Part shown: positions 18,423-25,944 of the stretch, piece after piece
Numbering within the stretch: position 1 is the stretch's first letter
Layout: every line of letters starts with the position of its first letter
NCBI GenBank assembly: GCA_020634935.1
Contig: JACKAT010000005.1
Span: forward strand, 124,001 to 188,000
Source of the DNA: Anaerolineales bacterium
GTDB lineage: Bacteria; Chloroflexota; Anaerolineae; 4572-78; J111
Direction of reading: 5' to 3'
DNA length: 64,000 nucleotides
Notes under the pieces: generated by a model
What the model was told of the DNA's origin: nothing
Database searches by the model: none
Seen by the model: only the letters and a program-made list of their open reading frames with translations
Translations under genes and position numbers: made by a program

Positions 18423-19400
18423 ATGTATGGAGAAATTGCTCTCTTCAGTGGAAACGGCAATCGCGAGCTAGCTGAAGAAATCAGTGCTGCCCTGGCTGTG
18501 CCGCTATGCCCGGCCGATGTCTTCAAATTTTCCAATCAAAATATCTTTTGCCGCCTCAAAACCAGCGTCCGAGGTAAGGATGTGTTTATTATCCAGCCGA
18601 TTGCCTTCTCTTTTGACGAAGATGGGCAGATGTTGACGGTTAATGATAATCTCATGGAACTGTTGATTATGATCGACACAGTCAAGCGGGACTCGGCGGG
18701 ACGGATTACGGCGGTAGTGCCTTACTACGGTTACGGGCGCACCGACAAAAAAGACCAGCCTCGGGTGCCGATTACCGCCCGTCTTGTGGCCGATCTAGTT
18801 TCCACGGCCGGAGCCAACCGCTTCCTGACGGTTGACTTGCACGCCGGCCAAATTCAAGGCTTTTTCAACATCCCTGTCGATGAGATTACCGCCTTTTACA
18901 TCCTCAGCGATTATATCCGCCAAAAGAACATTCCTAACGCGGTGGTTGTAGCCGGCGATATCGGGGCTACCAAACGCTCGCGCAACTTTGCCCAGGCGCT
19001 CGACCTGCCGCTGACGGTTATCGAAAAACGGCGTATTCAGCAAGAAGATGGCAGCAAAGCTGAAGTGCTCAATATTATTGGCGATGTCAAGGGCAAAAAC
19101 TGCATCATCTTCGATGACGAAATCGACACCGCCGGCACGATGACCAAAGCCATGGCTTTTCTAAAAAAAGAAGGCGCAGCCGATATTTACGCCTGCGTCA
19201 CCCACGCTGTTTTTTCCGGCCCGGCCATCCGTCGTCTCCAGGAGTCTCCGGTTAAAGAGGTGGTGGCCACCAACACTGTTGCTATTCCCCCGCATAAACG
19301 CTTCGCCAAATTTACCCAACTATCGGTTGCCCCCATCATCGCCGAGGTTATTCGTCGGATCCACCTGGGTATCTCGGTGGGGGAGTTGTTCAACGAGTAA
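18423..19400 (+). CDS. prs: Ribose-phosphate pyrophosphokinase
   Basis: This enzyme makes PRPP from ribose 5-phosphate and ATP for nucleotide, His and Trp synthesis. It has 325 residues. The ATP/ribose region shows VPYYGYGRTDKKDQPR and the LTVDLHAGQIQGFF histidine segment. The PRPP loop is CIIFDDEIDTAGTMTKA. The N-terminus has the family order FSGNGNRELAEEI. A GGAG ribosome site precedes the ATG. The gene converges on the RibD-like gene and overlaps its end by 11 bases. Confidence 0.96.
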   Translation: MYGEIALFSGNGNRELAEEISAALAVPLCPADVFKFSNQNIFCRLKTSVRGKDVFIIQPIAFSFDEDGQMLTVNDNLMELLIMIDTVKRDSAGRITAVVPYYGYGRTDKKDQPRVPITARLVADLVSTAGANRFLTVDLHAGQIQGFFNIPVDEITAFYILSDYIRQKNIPNAVVVAGDIGATKRSRNFAQALDLPLTVIEKRRIQQEDGSKAEVLNIIGDVKGKNCIIFDDEIDTAGTMTKAMAFLKKEGAADIYACVTHAVFSGPAIRRLQESPVKEVVATNTVAIPPHKRFAKFTQLSVAPIIAEVIRRIHLGISVGELFNE

Positions 19401-20226
19401 CATCGTACGATACAAAGAGCTGACCTAGCCCGTCCACCCCGTGGGGATCGAAATAAAGGGTATTGAGCTTCATACCAACCGCCTCTTCAAATAGTTCCCC
19501 CTCAACGATGCTTGAAAATGGCTGGCCAGCCAGCAGCCGGCTGGCATGAGTCAGGTAGAGCCGGTCGAGTACTCCACCGGCCAGGAGGAGATGCATGATT
19601 TGGGGTCCGGCCGCGGAGTAGACCGTTGTATAACCCAACTCCGTCATCTTAGCGACCATCAGATCGCCCTGCACGCTGGTTTCCCCCACCACCACAACCT
19701 GCCCGGCCTTGGCCTCGATCTCCCTCACTCGCTCCGGATCAGGACTGCCTGTGGTGAAAACGACCACTTTCCGACCACCGGCGGTCAGCACATCGGGAAT
19801 AGGAAACTGCAAGCTGCCGCTGATAATGGCGATGTCGGGCTGCGGTCGCAAACCTTGGGCCAATCGCCACGCCTTGAGGTCGGCGAATTTGGGGTTGTCC
19901 ACCTGTAATATCTCTTGGGCCCGGCCGTCGGCCCAATCGCGCAGATAGCGTCCACTGCTGATAATGAGATCGGCCTGAGCCGCCAACTCCTGAAAGAGCC
20001 GCCAATCTCGATCATTGGCCGTGGTTTTGGGGACGGTCATCCCGCCTTTAGTGGAATGCGGAATGGCGATCCGCCCGTCTAAACTGGCCACAAAATTGCC
20101 GTATACAAATGCCCGGCCCGATGAGTGGCTGTACTGTCGTAGGTGGTGAGCCAGATAGGTCTCTTGGAGCGGGCGTTCCTCCGCAGGCGATGGATAAAAT
20201 TGGGTGATATGGTCTTTTTCGTTCAT
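19390..20226 (-). CDS. RibD C-terminal/dihydrofolate-reductase-like reductase
   Basis: A 278-residue protein of the RibD C-terminal domain family, whose known member reduces the ribosylamino-pyrimidine intermediate of riboflavin synthesis with NADPH. The signatures are FVYGNFVASLDGRIAI near residue 40-55, LIISSGRYLRDW, VFTTG, and a late GGGVLDRLYLTHASRLL stretch. The deaminase domain of full RibD is missing, as are other rib genes nearby. The specific substrate is therefore open. The stop overlaps the end of prs on the other strand. Confidence 0.88.
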   Translation of the reverse strand: MNEKDHITQFYPSPAEERPLQETYLAHHLRQYSHSSGRAFVYGNFVASLDGRIAIPHSTKGGMTVPKTTANDRDWRLFQELAAQADLIISSGRYLRDWADGRAQEILQVDNPKFADLKAWRLAQGLRPQPDIAIISGSLQFPIPDVLTAGGRKVVVFTTGSPDPERVREIEAKAGQVVVVGETSVQGDLMVAKMTELGYTTVYSAAGPQIMHLLLAGGVLDRLYLTHASRLLAGQPFSSIVEGELFEEAVGMKLNTLYFDPHGVDGLGQLFVSYDVTR

Positions 20227-20386
20227 GGGGAATTCTTTTCCTTAGATCATTTAACTAAAAGTTAACTTCACCTCCAGCATCATACCAATATTATGTCCAA
20301 ACTACAAAAGCATCTGGACATCGCCGCCAGCCGGCTAATCATCATTTGGTGTTGCCAACCTCTGATTAACAGTTCCCCGTATCGTT

Positions 20387-20590
20387 TTAAGCCCGGTTGA
20401 GTTCTTCTTGGGGATTGATTTGGTACGAACGGGATAGAAGTTGGGTCAAAAGCAGTACGAAATGATCATTGTAGATCATATCCTTGGGAAGGCAAGCATT
20501 GGCCCCGGCTTGCAGGGCCTGGGCATAATAGGTTTCCGACTCATAGGTGGTCAGGACCAAAAGTGGAATATGAGAAACGGCTTTTCTGAG
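20387..20590 (-). pseudogene. C-terminal remnant of a response-regulator receiver domain
   Basis: On the minus strand a 60-codon stretch reads like the second half of a receiver domain: IPLLVLTTYESETYYAQALQ, then AGANACLPKD (the conserved lysine strand), and ends in a stop at 20387-20389. The first half, with the phospho-aspartate, is absent. Upstream the reading frame runs into a stop and unrelated sequence at about 20590. No start codon or ribosome site is seen. The rest of the 482-base gap is the palindromic repeat at 20638-20695 and plain spacer at 20227-20386. Confidence 0.7.
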
Positions 20591-20637
20591 GCAGAGATAG
20601 CATCTAAGCTATACGCTCCGAGAAACTATATAAAATT

Positions 20638-20695
20638 GAAGCGACAGAGTTTATGTTGACCTTCTCGCGAAGGCCAAAGTAAGCTCTGTCGCTCC
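20638..20695. repeat. GCGACAGAG palindromic repeat, diverged copy of the GGAGCG element
   Basis: A hairpin-forming element with arms GCGACAGAG and CTCTGTCGC. Its middle (GACCTTCTCGCGAAGGCCAAAG) and its ends resemble the 58-base elements at 50249-50306 and 55002-55059. It sits 14 bases after the stop of copA and may act as the terminator of the copper operon. Confidence 0.55.
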
Positions 20696-20708
20696 TTGAA
20701 AAATGTAA

Positions 20709-23267
20709 TCAATCAATTCTTGCCCCACGCAGACGCAAGCTGTTACCGACCACCGTTACCGAACTAAAGGCCATCGCAAACGCGGCGGCGATGGGATGCA
20801 GTTCGCGCAAGTAAATGGGCAAACCGGGGAAGAAGGTTAACACGCCGGCCGCCACCGGAATGAGAATAACATTGTAAGCAAAGGCCCAAAACAAGTTTTG
20901 CTTGATTGTACGCATGGTGACGTGACTCAGCCCAATGGCTTTCGGCACGCCCCGCAGGTCGCCGCTGATCAGCGTGATGCCGGCGGCTTCCATCGCCACA
21001 TCGGCCCCCGTGCCAATGGCGATGCCGACATCGGCCTGGGCCAATGCCGGGGCATCGTTGATGCCATCGCCGACCATCGCCACGATTAACCCTTCTTCTT
21101 GCAGCTTGGCGACGTTAGCCGCTTTATCGCCCGGCAGCACTTCGGCCAGCACCCGATCGACGCCAACTTCGGCGGCGATGGCCTCGGCCGTGGCCCGGTT
21201 ATCGCCGGTCATCATCACCACCTGCAAGCCCATCTTCTTGAGTTTGGCAATGGCTTCCTTCGATCCGTCTTTAATCGTGTCGGCAATCCCGATAATCGCA
21301 CTAGCTTGACCGTCGATAGCCACCCACATCGCGGTTTTGGCTTCGTTTTGTAACTGTTCGACCTTGGGACCGAGCCCATTGAGGTTGACCCCTTCACGCT
21401 CCATCAAGCGCTGATTACCCAACAGAACACGGTGTCCGTCTATCTCGGCCGTCACGCCGTGACCGGCAATCGCTTCGAAGTTAGCTGGCTCGCTCAAGGT
21501 CACCCCTTCGGCCTGTGCCGCTCGAACCACAGCCTCACCCAGCGGATGCTCCGATCCCCGCTCGACGGAGGCGGCCAGGCGGAGAATTGAGAATTGAGAA
21601 TTGAGAATTGAGAATGAAGAATCAGGTTGGGAGGTGAGAGATGGGTAGTTGGTAATGGGTTCATTACCGCCTTCTGAGATCTGACGACTAACTACCGGCT
21701 TCCGACTGCTGACCTCCGATGCTTCATCGCTGACAATGATATCGGTGACGGCTGGTTCGCCTTTGGTAATGGTGCCGGTTTTGTCCAAAACGACAGCCTG
21801 AAGCGCATGCGACCGTTCGAGGGCAGTGCTATTCTTGAACAGGATACCCTGCCCGGCCCCTTTCCCCATACCGACCACAATCGCGGTTGGGGTGGCTAGG
21901 CCCAATGCACAGGGGCAGGCAATGACCAGCACGGCCACCAACCGCACCAGCGCCGGGGTGAAGCCCGCGCCGCCCACCAACCAGGCAATGAAGGTGAGCA
22001 CAGCGATGCTGATTACTGCCGGGACAAATATGGCCGCGACTTTATCCGCCAGGGCCTGAATTGGCGCTTTGGAGCCTTGCGCGGCTTCGACCAGCCGCAC
22101 AATTTGGGCCAAAGCCGTATCGCGCCCCACTTTAGTCGCTTCGATCTTGAGCAAGCCCTGCTTGTTGAGCGTTGCGCCGATGACCTCATCGCCCACTTTT
22201 TTATCGACCGGCAAACTTTCGCCCGTCAACAGCGACTCATCGACCGAGGAATAACCATTCACCACGACACCATCGACCGGCACCTTTTCGCCGGGTCGAA
22301 TGATAACCGTATCGCCCACCTCGACCTGATCGACCGGAATATCGACTTCCATGCCGTTGCGCACCACTCGCGCGGTTTTGGCTTGCAAGCCCATCAATGC
22401 TTTGATGGCCTCGCTGGTTTTGCCTTTGGCCTGAACCTCCAGCAGCTTGCCGACTTTGATCAACGTGATAATCGCCGCCGAGGTTTCGAAATAAACATGC
22501 CCGCCCAGCAGCCCGACCGTGACGATAATCGAGTAGATGTACGCCACCGACGACCCCAACGCCACCAGCACGTCCATATTAGCCGATTTGTTGCGCAGGC
22601 TTTTGTACGCGCCGACGTAATAATCCCAGCCGGTGTAAAATTGCACCGGCGTGGCCAGCAGCAGGAACAGATAATTGACCCAACCGGCGTGAGCCCAGTG
22701 ACCCACCAGCCCAAAATCACGGGCCATGCTCATCAGAAACAGCGGCAGTGTAAAGATCACCCCAACCCACAATTTGCGGGTCTGATCCCTGATCTCGCGC
22801 TGGCGGGCCTCTTTTTCCGCATCGACCAGCGCCTCGTCGGAGTCGGCGGCCACTACGCCATAGCCTGCCCTTTCAATGGCAGCAACCATATCAGCGCGAG
22901 TCACTGCGCCGGGGATATATTTGACCGTGGCCTTTTCGGTGGCGAAATTGACATTCGCTTCCAGAATGCCCGGCACTTTTTTGTTCAGCGTCCGCTCGAC
23001 CGTATTGACACAATTGGCGCAGGTCATGCCGGTAATCGGCAGTTCGATGCTGGCCACCGGCACTTCATAACCGGCTCGGTCAATGCGGTCGATGATAACT
23101 TGCGGCGTCGCCTTGGCCGGATCGTAGCTAATCGAGACTTTCTCGGTGCTAAAATTGACCGCCGCCTCGTCGACGCCCTCTACTTTTTTTACGTTTCTCT
23201 CAACCGTCGCCACACAGTTGGCACAGGTCATACCCAGGACAGGCATGGTGATCTGTTGTTGTGCCAT
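20709..23267 (-). CDS. copA: Copper-exporting P1B-type ATPase with an in-frame insertion
   Basis: This pump uses ATP to move Cu(I) out of the cytoplasm. It has 852 residues. Two N-terminal heavy-metal domains each carry GMTCANC. The membrane metal site is CPC (IACPCALGLATP), the phosphorylation site DKTGT, the nucleotide-domain site SEHPL and the hinge GDGINDAPAL. Between the phosphorylation motif and LRLAASVERGSEHPL there are about 45 extra residues encoded by repetitive DNA at about 21583-21723, including a four-fold GAGAATT-type repeat. The frame stays open. The gene is last in the csoR-copZ-thioredoxin operon. The insertion makes activity uncertain. Confidence 0.95.
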   Translation of the reverse strand: MAQQQITMPVLGMTCANCVATVERNVKKVEGVDEAAVNFSTEKVSISYDPAKATPQVIIDRIDRAGYEVPVASIELPITGMTCANCVNTVERTLNKKVPGILEANVNFATEKATVKYIPGAVTRADMVAAIERAGYGVVAADSDEALVDAEKEARQREIRDQTRKLWVGVIFTLPLFLMSMARDFGLVGHWAHAGWVNYLFLLLATPVQFYTGWDYYVGAYKSLRNKSANMDVLVALGSSVAYIYSIIVTVGLLGGHVYFETSAAIITLIKVGKLLEVQAKGKTSEAIKALMGLQAKTARVVRNGMEVDIPVDQVEVGDTVIIRPGEKVPVDGVVVNGYSSVDESLLTGESLPVDKKVGDEVIGATLNKQGLLKIEATKVGRDTALAQIVRLVEAAQGSKAPIQALADKVAAIFVPAVISIAVLTFIAWLVGGAGFTPALVRLVAVLVIACPCALGLATPTAIVVGMGKGAGQGILFKNSTALERSHALQAVVLDKTGTITKGEPAVTDIIVSDEASEVSSRKPVVSRQISEGGNEPITNYPSLTSQPDSSFSILNSQFSILRLAASVERGSEHPLGEAVVRAAQAEGVTLSEPANFEAIAGHGVTAEIDGHRVLLGNQRLMEREGVNLNGLGPKVEQLQNEAKTAMWVAIDGQASAIIGIADTIKDGSKEAIAKLKKMGLQVVMMTGDNRATAEAIAAEVGVDRVLAEVLPGDKAANVAKLQEEGLIVAMVGDGINDAPALAQADVGIAIGTGADVAMEAAGITLISGDLRGVPKAIGLSHVTMRTIKQNLFWAFAYNVILIPVAAGVLTFFPGLPIYLRELHPIAAAFAMAFSSVTVVGNSLRLRGARID
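21583..21723. repeat. Intergenic-type repeat inserted in frame into copA
   Basis: The plus strand reads a run of GAGAATT units in tandem, then GAGAATGAAGAATC, followed by text resembling the short palindromic spacers elsewhere in the window (GGTAATGGG and similar). It encodes the low-complexity protein segment SSFSILNSQFSIL and its flanks, which other CopA proteins do not have at this spot. Its edges are estimated from where family similarity stops and resumes. Confidence 0.65.
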
Positions 23268-23285
23268 TGTGACATCTCCTTATAA

Positions 23286-23354
23286 AAGGCGTAATTGGTG
23301 ATTGGTAATTGGAGATTCTTTTAGGCAGTTCAATTACCATTTCCTAATTACCCG
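23286..23354. repeat. Palindromic spacer between thioredoxin-like gene and copA
   Basis: GTAATTGGTGATTGGTAATTGG-type sequence is followed by its approximate complement (CAATTACCATTTCC and TAATTACCC). It should form a stem-loop in the operon message between the two genes. It belongs to the same style of AT-rich palindromes as those at 13400, 27541 and 63184. Confidence 0.45.
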
Positions 23355-23732
23355 TTAATCCTTTACAACCGTCAAAATCACATCCTCTAGCGCCTCAACC
23401 GGCTGTGGTCCAATGAAGCGTTGAACCTCTCGTCCCTGGCGGTCAAAAACCAGCGTGGTCGGATGGCCGGGAATGTGATAATCGCGCATGATAGCCGGGC
23501 CGTCGCCTTCATTCGCATTGACGCGATTGAAAACGAGCCGCCCGCGATAAGTTTGCTCTAACCCATCCACGATGGGTGTCATCTCCGCTCAAGGGGGTCA
23601 GCCTTCGGTGTATAGGTAAACCAGGGTCGGTTTACCATCCACCGCCAGCGGCGGAATCGCTTCAGCGCCGCACCCTGTCAAGAACAGGATGAAAGCGAAT
23701 AATAAACCGAATTGGATAATTGATTTCATCAT
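23355..23732 (-). CDS. Thioredoxin-fold lipoprotein with a predicted UxxU (double selenocysteine) motif
   Basis: Read through two in-frame TGA codons (23598-23600 and 23589-23591), this gene gives one continuous 125-residue protein. Residues 1-21 are a lipoprotein signal (MMKSIIQF, hydrophobic core, LTGC with Cys21 as the lipid site). Then follows the thioredoxin strand GKPTLVYLYTEG (33-44), the active site U45-P-P-U48, the helix AEMTPIVDGL, NANEGDGPAIM, and the cis-proline loop IPGHPTT (Pro91). Both TGAs fall exactly on the CxxC cysteines. A perfect hairpin lies directly downstream (see the SECIS entry). It should be anchored outside the membrane as a redox protein. Its place between copZ and copA suggests copper handling or repair of copper-damaged thiols. 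Without recoding it would be two dead fragments. Confidence 0.8.
23561..23577 (-). promoter_or_regulatory. Candidate bacterial SECIS hairpin
   Basis: On the coding (minus) strand the 17 bases ACCCATC-GTG-GATGGGT form a perfect 7-bp stem with a three-base loop that starts with G. The loop begins 18 bases after the second TGA and 27 bases after the first. Known bacterial SECIS elements lie inside the coding region just after the UGA, with the loop roughly 16-37 bases away and a G early in the loop. By that rule one hairpin could serve both codons. SelB binding is an inference. Confidence 0.65.
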
Positions 23733-23806
23733 CGAAAAAGGTGTACCCCCGCCGACCCCATTATCTGGCGACAATAGCGGTCGGCGGTCAGCTAGCGGCA
23801 GTCGTT

Positions 23807-24016
23807 TTAATTTTCCGGTGGATAGTTGATCTCTTCCAACAGTGCTTTGATGCCTTCCCAACTTTGGGGCGGCTCATCCCACTCGACCGTAACCATCTTC
23901 GTGTCTTGTGAGGCCGAAACCATTTTGACGCCCTCCAGGTCACCGACTTCATTTTCAATGGTGCGAACGCAGTGACCGCAGGAAATACCGGGTACTTTGA
24001 ATGTTTTGGTTTGCAT
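23807..24016 (-). CDS. copZ: Copper chaperone / heavy-metal-associated domain protein
   Basis: A 69-residue single HMA domain. The metal site is GISCGHC (residues 9-15 of the ATG at 24014-24016), in the usual place for a CopZ-type protein that hands Cu(I) to CopA. The fold order beta-alpha-beta-beta-alpha-beta is readable (TKTFKVPG, TIENEVGDLEGV, MVTVEWDEP, IKALLEEINY). A longer frame upstream exists but its extra residues do not look like an HMA protein, so the inner ATG with GAGAGGA upstream is chosen. It lies between csoR and the thioredoxin-like gene. Confidence 0.9.
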   Translation of the reverse strand: MQTKTFKVPGISCGHCVRTIENEVGDLEGVKMVSASQDTKMVTVEWDEPPQSWEGIKALLEEINYPPEN

Positions 24017-24056
24017 AATGTGTCTATCCTCTCTAACTATTACACGATTTATTTTC

Positions 24057-24092
24057 AAAAGGTGACTGTCGAGGCTGACAGTCACCTTTTTT
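24057..24092. terminator. Strong hairpin with T-run between csoR and copZ
   Basis: AAAAGGTGACTGTC (24057-24070) pairs with GACAGTCACCTTTT (24077-24090) and both strands carry T-runs. It looks like a bidirectional intrinsic terminator and shares the GGTGACTGTC arm with the palindromic family at 26045, 43884, 45323, 49961 and 60286. If active it would attenuate copZ-copA expression after csoR; readthrough or a second promoter would then be needed. Confidence 0.6.
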
Positions 24093-24128
24093 GAAGACAT
24101 CGATCTTTTTCTATGGGCCTAAAAACAT

Positions 24129-24398
24129 CTATTTCTTGGCGTTAAAAACGCCCATAATCTCGTCGATGACCCGCTCCCGCTCAAATGGGTCATCGCCGCG
24201 AATGGCCGTCGTGACGCAGGTGTGCAAATGTCGATCCAGCACCATCGCACTCGCTTTTTGCAGCGCGGCTTGAATGGCGCTGATTTGGTTGACAATATCG
24301 ATACAGTAAGCGCCGTCCTCCACCATTTTGGTTACGCCGCGCACATGTCCTTCAATACTTTTAAGCCGATTTACGATATTCTTTGTTTCTTCATCCAT
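24129..24398 (-). CDS. csoR: CsoR-family copper-sensing repressor
   Basis: An 89-residue all-helical repressor of the CsoR/RcnR family that releases DNA on binding Cu(I). The Cu ligands of CsoR are in place: Cys32 (GAYCIDI), His57 and Cys61 (LDRHLHTC). The N-terminal helix has NRLKSIEGHVRGVTKMVE, the family signature. It is the first gene of the copper operon and faces a G-tract palindrome typical of CsoR operators just upstream of its start. Confidence 0.94.
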   Translation of the reverse strand: MDEETKNIVNRLKSIEGHVRGVTKMVEDGAYCIDIVNQISAIQAALQKASAMVLDRHLHTCVTTAIRGDDPFERERVIDEIMGVFNAKK

Positions 24399-24423
24399 AA
24401 TGACGCCTTTGTACTGGTTCTCT

Positions 24424-24483
24424 TACCCCACCCCCCTGGGGGTGGGGTATTTGTATATTAGCACTATTTATAATCGATGTCAA
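24424..24483 (-). promoter_or_regulatory. Copper operon promoter with CsoR operator
   Basis: On the minus strand: TTGACA (24478-24483), a 17-base spacer and TAATAT (24455-24460). Directly downstream lies a perfect inverted repeat with 12-base arms, TACCCCACCCCC and GGGGGTGGGGTA, two bases apart (24424-24449). It covers the likely start of transcription. G-tract palindromes of this kind are the known binding sites of the CsoR family, so repression would block initiation. Confidence 0.8.
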
Positions 24484-24696
24484 GAATCAAAAAGTCGAGA
24501 TCCTTGCCGGATAAAGAAATCATTGGCAAAACTCTCGACCTGTACAAACCGATGCAATTGAACAATAAACCTAAAGTAAGTAGGCGTAATTGTTTTCGCG
24601 ATGTCTTAACCCGGACAGTTACTACGAACTAAAGCGCAATTGTACTCCCTAATGTCCTCTTAATTCAGACAATCTAGTTCTTCTTGGAGGGGTATC

Positions 24697-25512
24697 TCAT
24701 TTTCTAGCCATAATGAAATGGGATTTGAAGGGTATGCTGGTGTATCCGTTCATTGTATACTGACGTAACTGCTCCAAAACTTCCCGAATGATCGTTTGCT
24801 GCACCATCTCGTCGGCTCGATTGAAGCCCGCCGCCATCGGCGTGGCGCTGATGTGGCGCGGAATAAACTCGGTCAGGTGGGGCAGCGGTAAATCCAGCCG
24901 CCTAACCGTCATCTCGATCTGCTTAAAGCCGGCGGCCTCAATCAGCCCGTAGATTTCGTCGGTATCGGATAAAGCAAAAGCCGATTGCAAGCCCGCCGCC
25001 GTCTCCGGGCCAATGTGCCGGGCGATGGTCTCGACCAGCGTATAAAAGTAGGGACTCTCGCCCATAGCGCACCATAGGCTCACAGCCATCCGCCCGCTCG
25101 ATTTAACCACGCGGCGCATTTCGGCCAATCCGGCTGCTTTTTTCGGTAAAAATTGCAGTGTTTGGGCGCACAGAACGACATCGACACCATTGTCATCAAA
25201 CGGCAGTTGGGTGATATTCGCTTCACGCCAGGCAATCGGCGCGCCATGCACCGCCGGCAGCGACTGGGCCACAGCCAGCATACTGGTATTGATATCCACG
25301 CCCATCACCCGCCCCGATCGGCCGATCATCTGGGCCGCATAGCGAGCCGCGGCTCCGGTCCCGCAGCCAACATCCACCACGTGCTCGCCGGCTTGTAATA
25401 CGGCGAAATCGACCAACGCTTCAGCAAAAGGGCCAAGAATGGCCGGGGTTAAAATGGTTTGGTAGCGTTCCGCGGCTTCCTGGGCTAACTGCCATTGAGT
25501 TGAAGTTGTCAT
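24697..25512 (-). CDS. Class I SAM-dependent methyltransferase
   Basis: A 271-residue methyltransferase of the UbiE/Coq5-like or Methyltransf_11 type. The SAM loop is VVDVGCGTGAAARYA (about 41-55). The next acidic strand is VMGVDINTSML, and motif II-like PFDDNGVDVVLCAQTLQF follows. The C-terminal half is a helical cap that should define the substrate, which is unknown. GGAG lies eight bases before the ATG. It is monocistronic, between the copper operon and the tandem repeat locus. Confidence 0.88.
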   Translation of the reverse strand: MTTSTQWQLAQEAAERYQTILTPAILGPFAEALVDFAVLQAGEHVVDVGCGTGAAARYAAQMIGRSGRVMGVDINTSMLAVAQSLPAVHGAPIAWREANITQLPFDDNGVDVVLCAQTLQFLPKKAAGLAEMRRVVKSSGRMAVSLWCAMGESPYFYTLVETIARHIGPETAAGLQSAFALSDTDEIYGLIEAAGFKQIEMTVRRLDLPLPHLTEFIPRHISATPMAAGFNRADEMVQQTIIREVLEQLRQYTMNGYTSIPFKSHFIMARK

Positions 25513-25614
25513 GGGGTTATCTCCTTTTTTTGATTATATCTATATCAGTAATTAGGAACCTCTACCGGTGGGCGAAGGCGAAGGCGAAGAAAACACATTC
25601 TTAGGAGCAAAGCA

Positions 25615-25944
25615 ATGGCTGTATCAAGGAACACGGCCGATCAGGGCATCGATCAACGACCGACGAGTTTTGCCACGACCGATCAGGGCATCGATCAACG
25701 ACCGACGAGTTTTGCCACGACCGATCAGGACGTCGATCAAGGGCCGACGAGTTTTGCCACGACCGATCAGGACGTCGATCAAGGGCCGACGAGTTTTGCC
25801 ACGACCGATCAGGACGTCGATCAGTCGCCGACGAGTTTTGCGGCGACCATTTCTAACGTTTTACCCTTTTTCGAACCGTTTCCTGAACTTCTCGCCGAGT
25901 TTCATCAGCTTAGGAATGAGAATCAAATAACTTACCCATTCTGA
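25615..25944 (+). CDS. Small protein with five 14-residue repeats
   Basis: A 109-residue frame with AGGAG seven bases before the ATG. It contains five copies of a 14-residue unit of the form TTDQxxDQxPTSFA, encoded by 42-base direct repeats, then a unique C-terminal tail (NVLPFFEPFPELLAEFHQL). The overlapping +1-type frame from about 25568 is also open through the repeats (RPIRASINDRRVLP units), so the coding frame is not certain. The unit matches the repeats at 53437-53654 in the same frame. I do not recognise a family. Confidence 0.45.
   Translation: MAVSRNTADQGIDQRPTSFATTDQGIDQRPTSFATTDQDVDQGPTSFATTDQDVDQGPTSFATTDQDVDQSPTSFAATISNVLPFFEPFPELLAEFHQLRNENQITYPF
25635..25844 (+). repeat. Five tandem 42-bp repeats (locus 1)
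   Basis: Units start at 25635, 25677, 25719, 25761 and 25803. Units 1-2 are alike, 3-4 share GACGTCGATCAAGGGCC, and unit 5 has GACGTCGATCAGTCGCC: an A-A-B-B-C pattern. There are no unique spacers, so it is not a CRISPR array. It shares ACGTCGATCAGTCG with the 42-bp repeats at 53437. Confidence 0.9.

Noticed and set aside
23355..23861. Frameshifted or nonsense-mutated thioredoxin pseudogene
   Set aside because: Both fragments are in the same frame, so there is no frameshift, and the only interruptions are two TGAs at the two catalytic cysteine codons. A hairpin at SECIS distance follows. Pseudogene remains the fallback if the genome lacks Sec machinery.
25635..25844. CRISPR array
   Set aside because: The 42-bp units are directly adjacent, with no unique spacers and no cas genes nearby. 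The same holds for 53437-53654.
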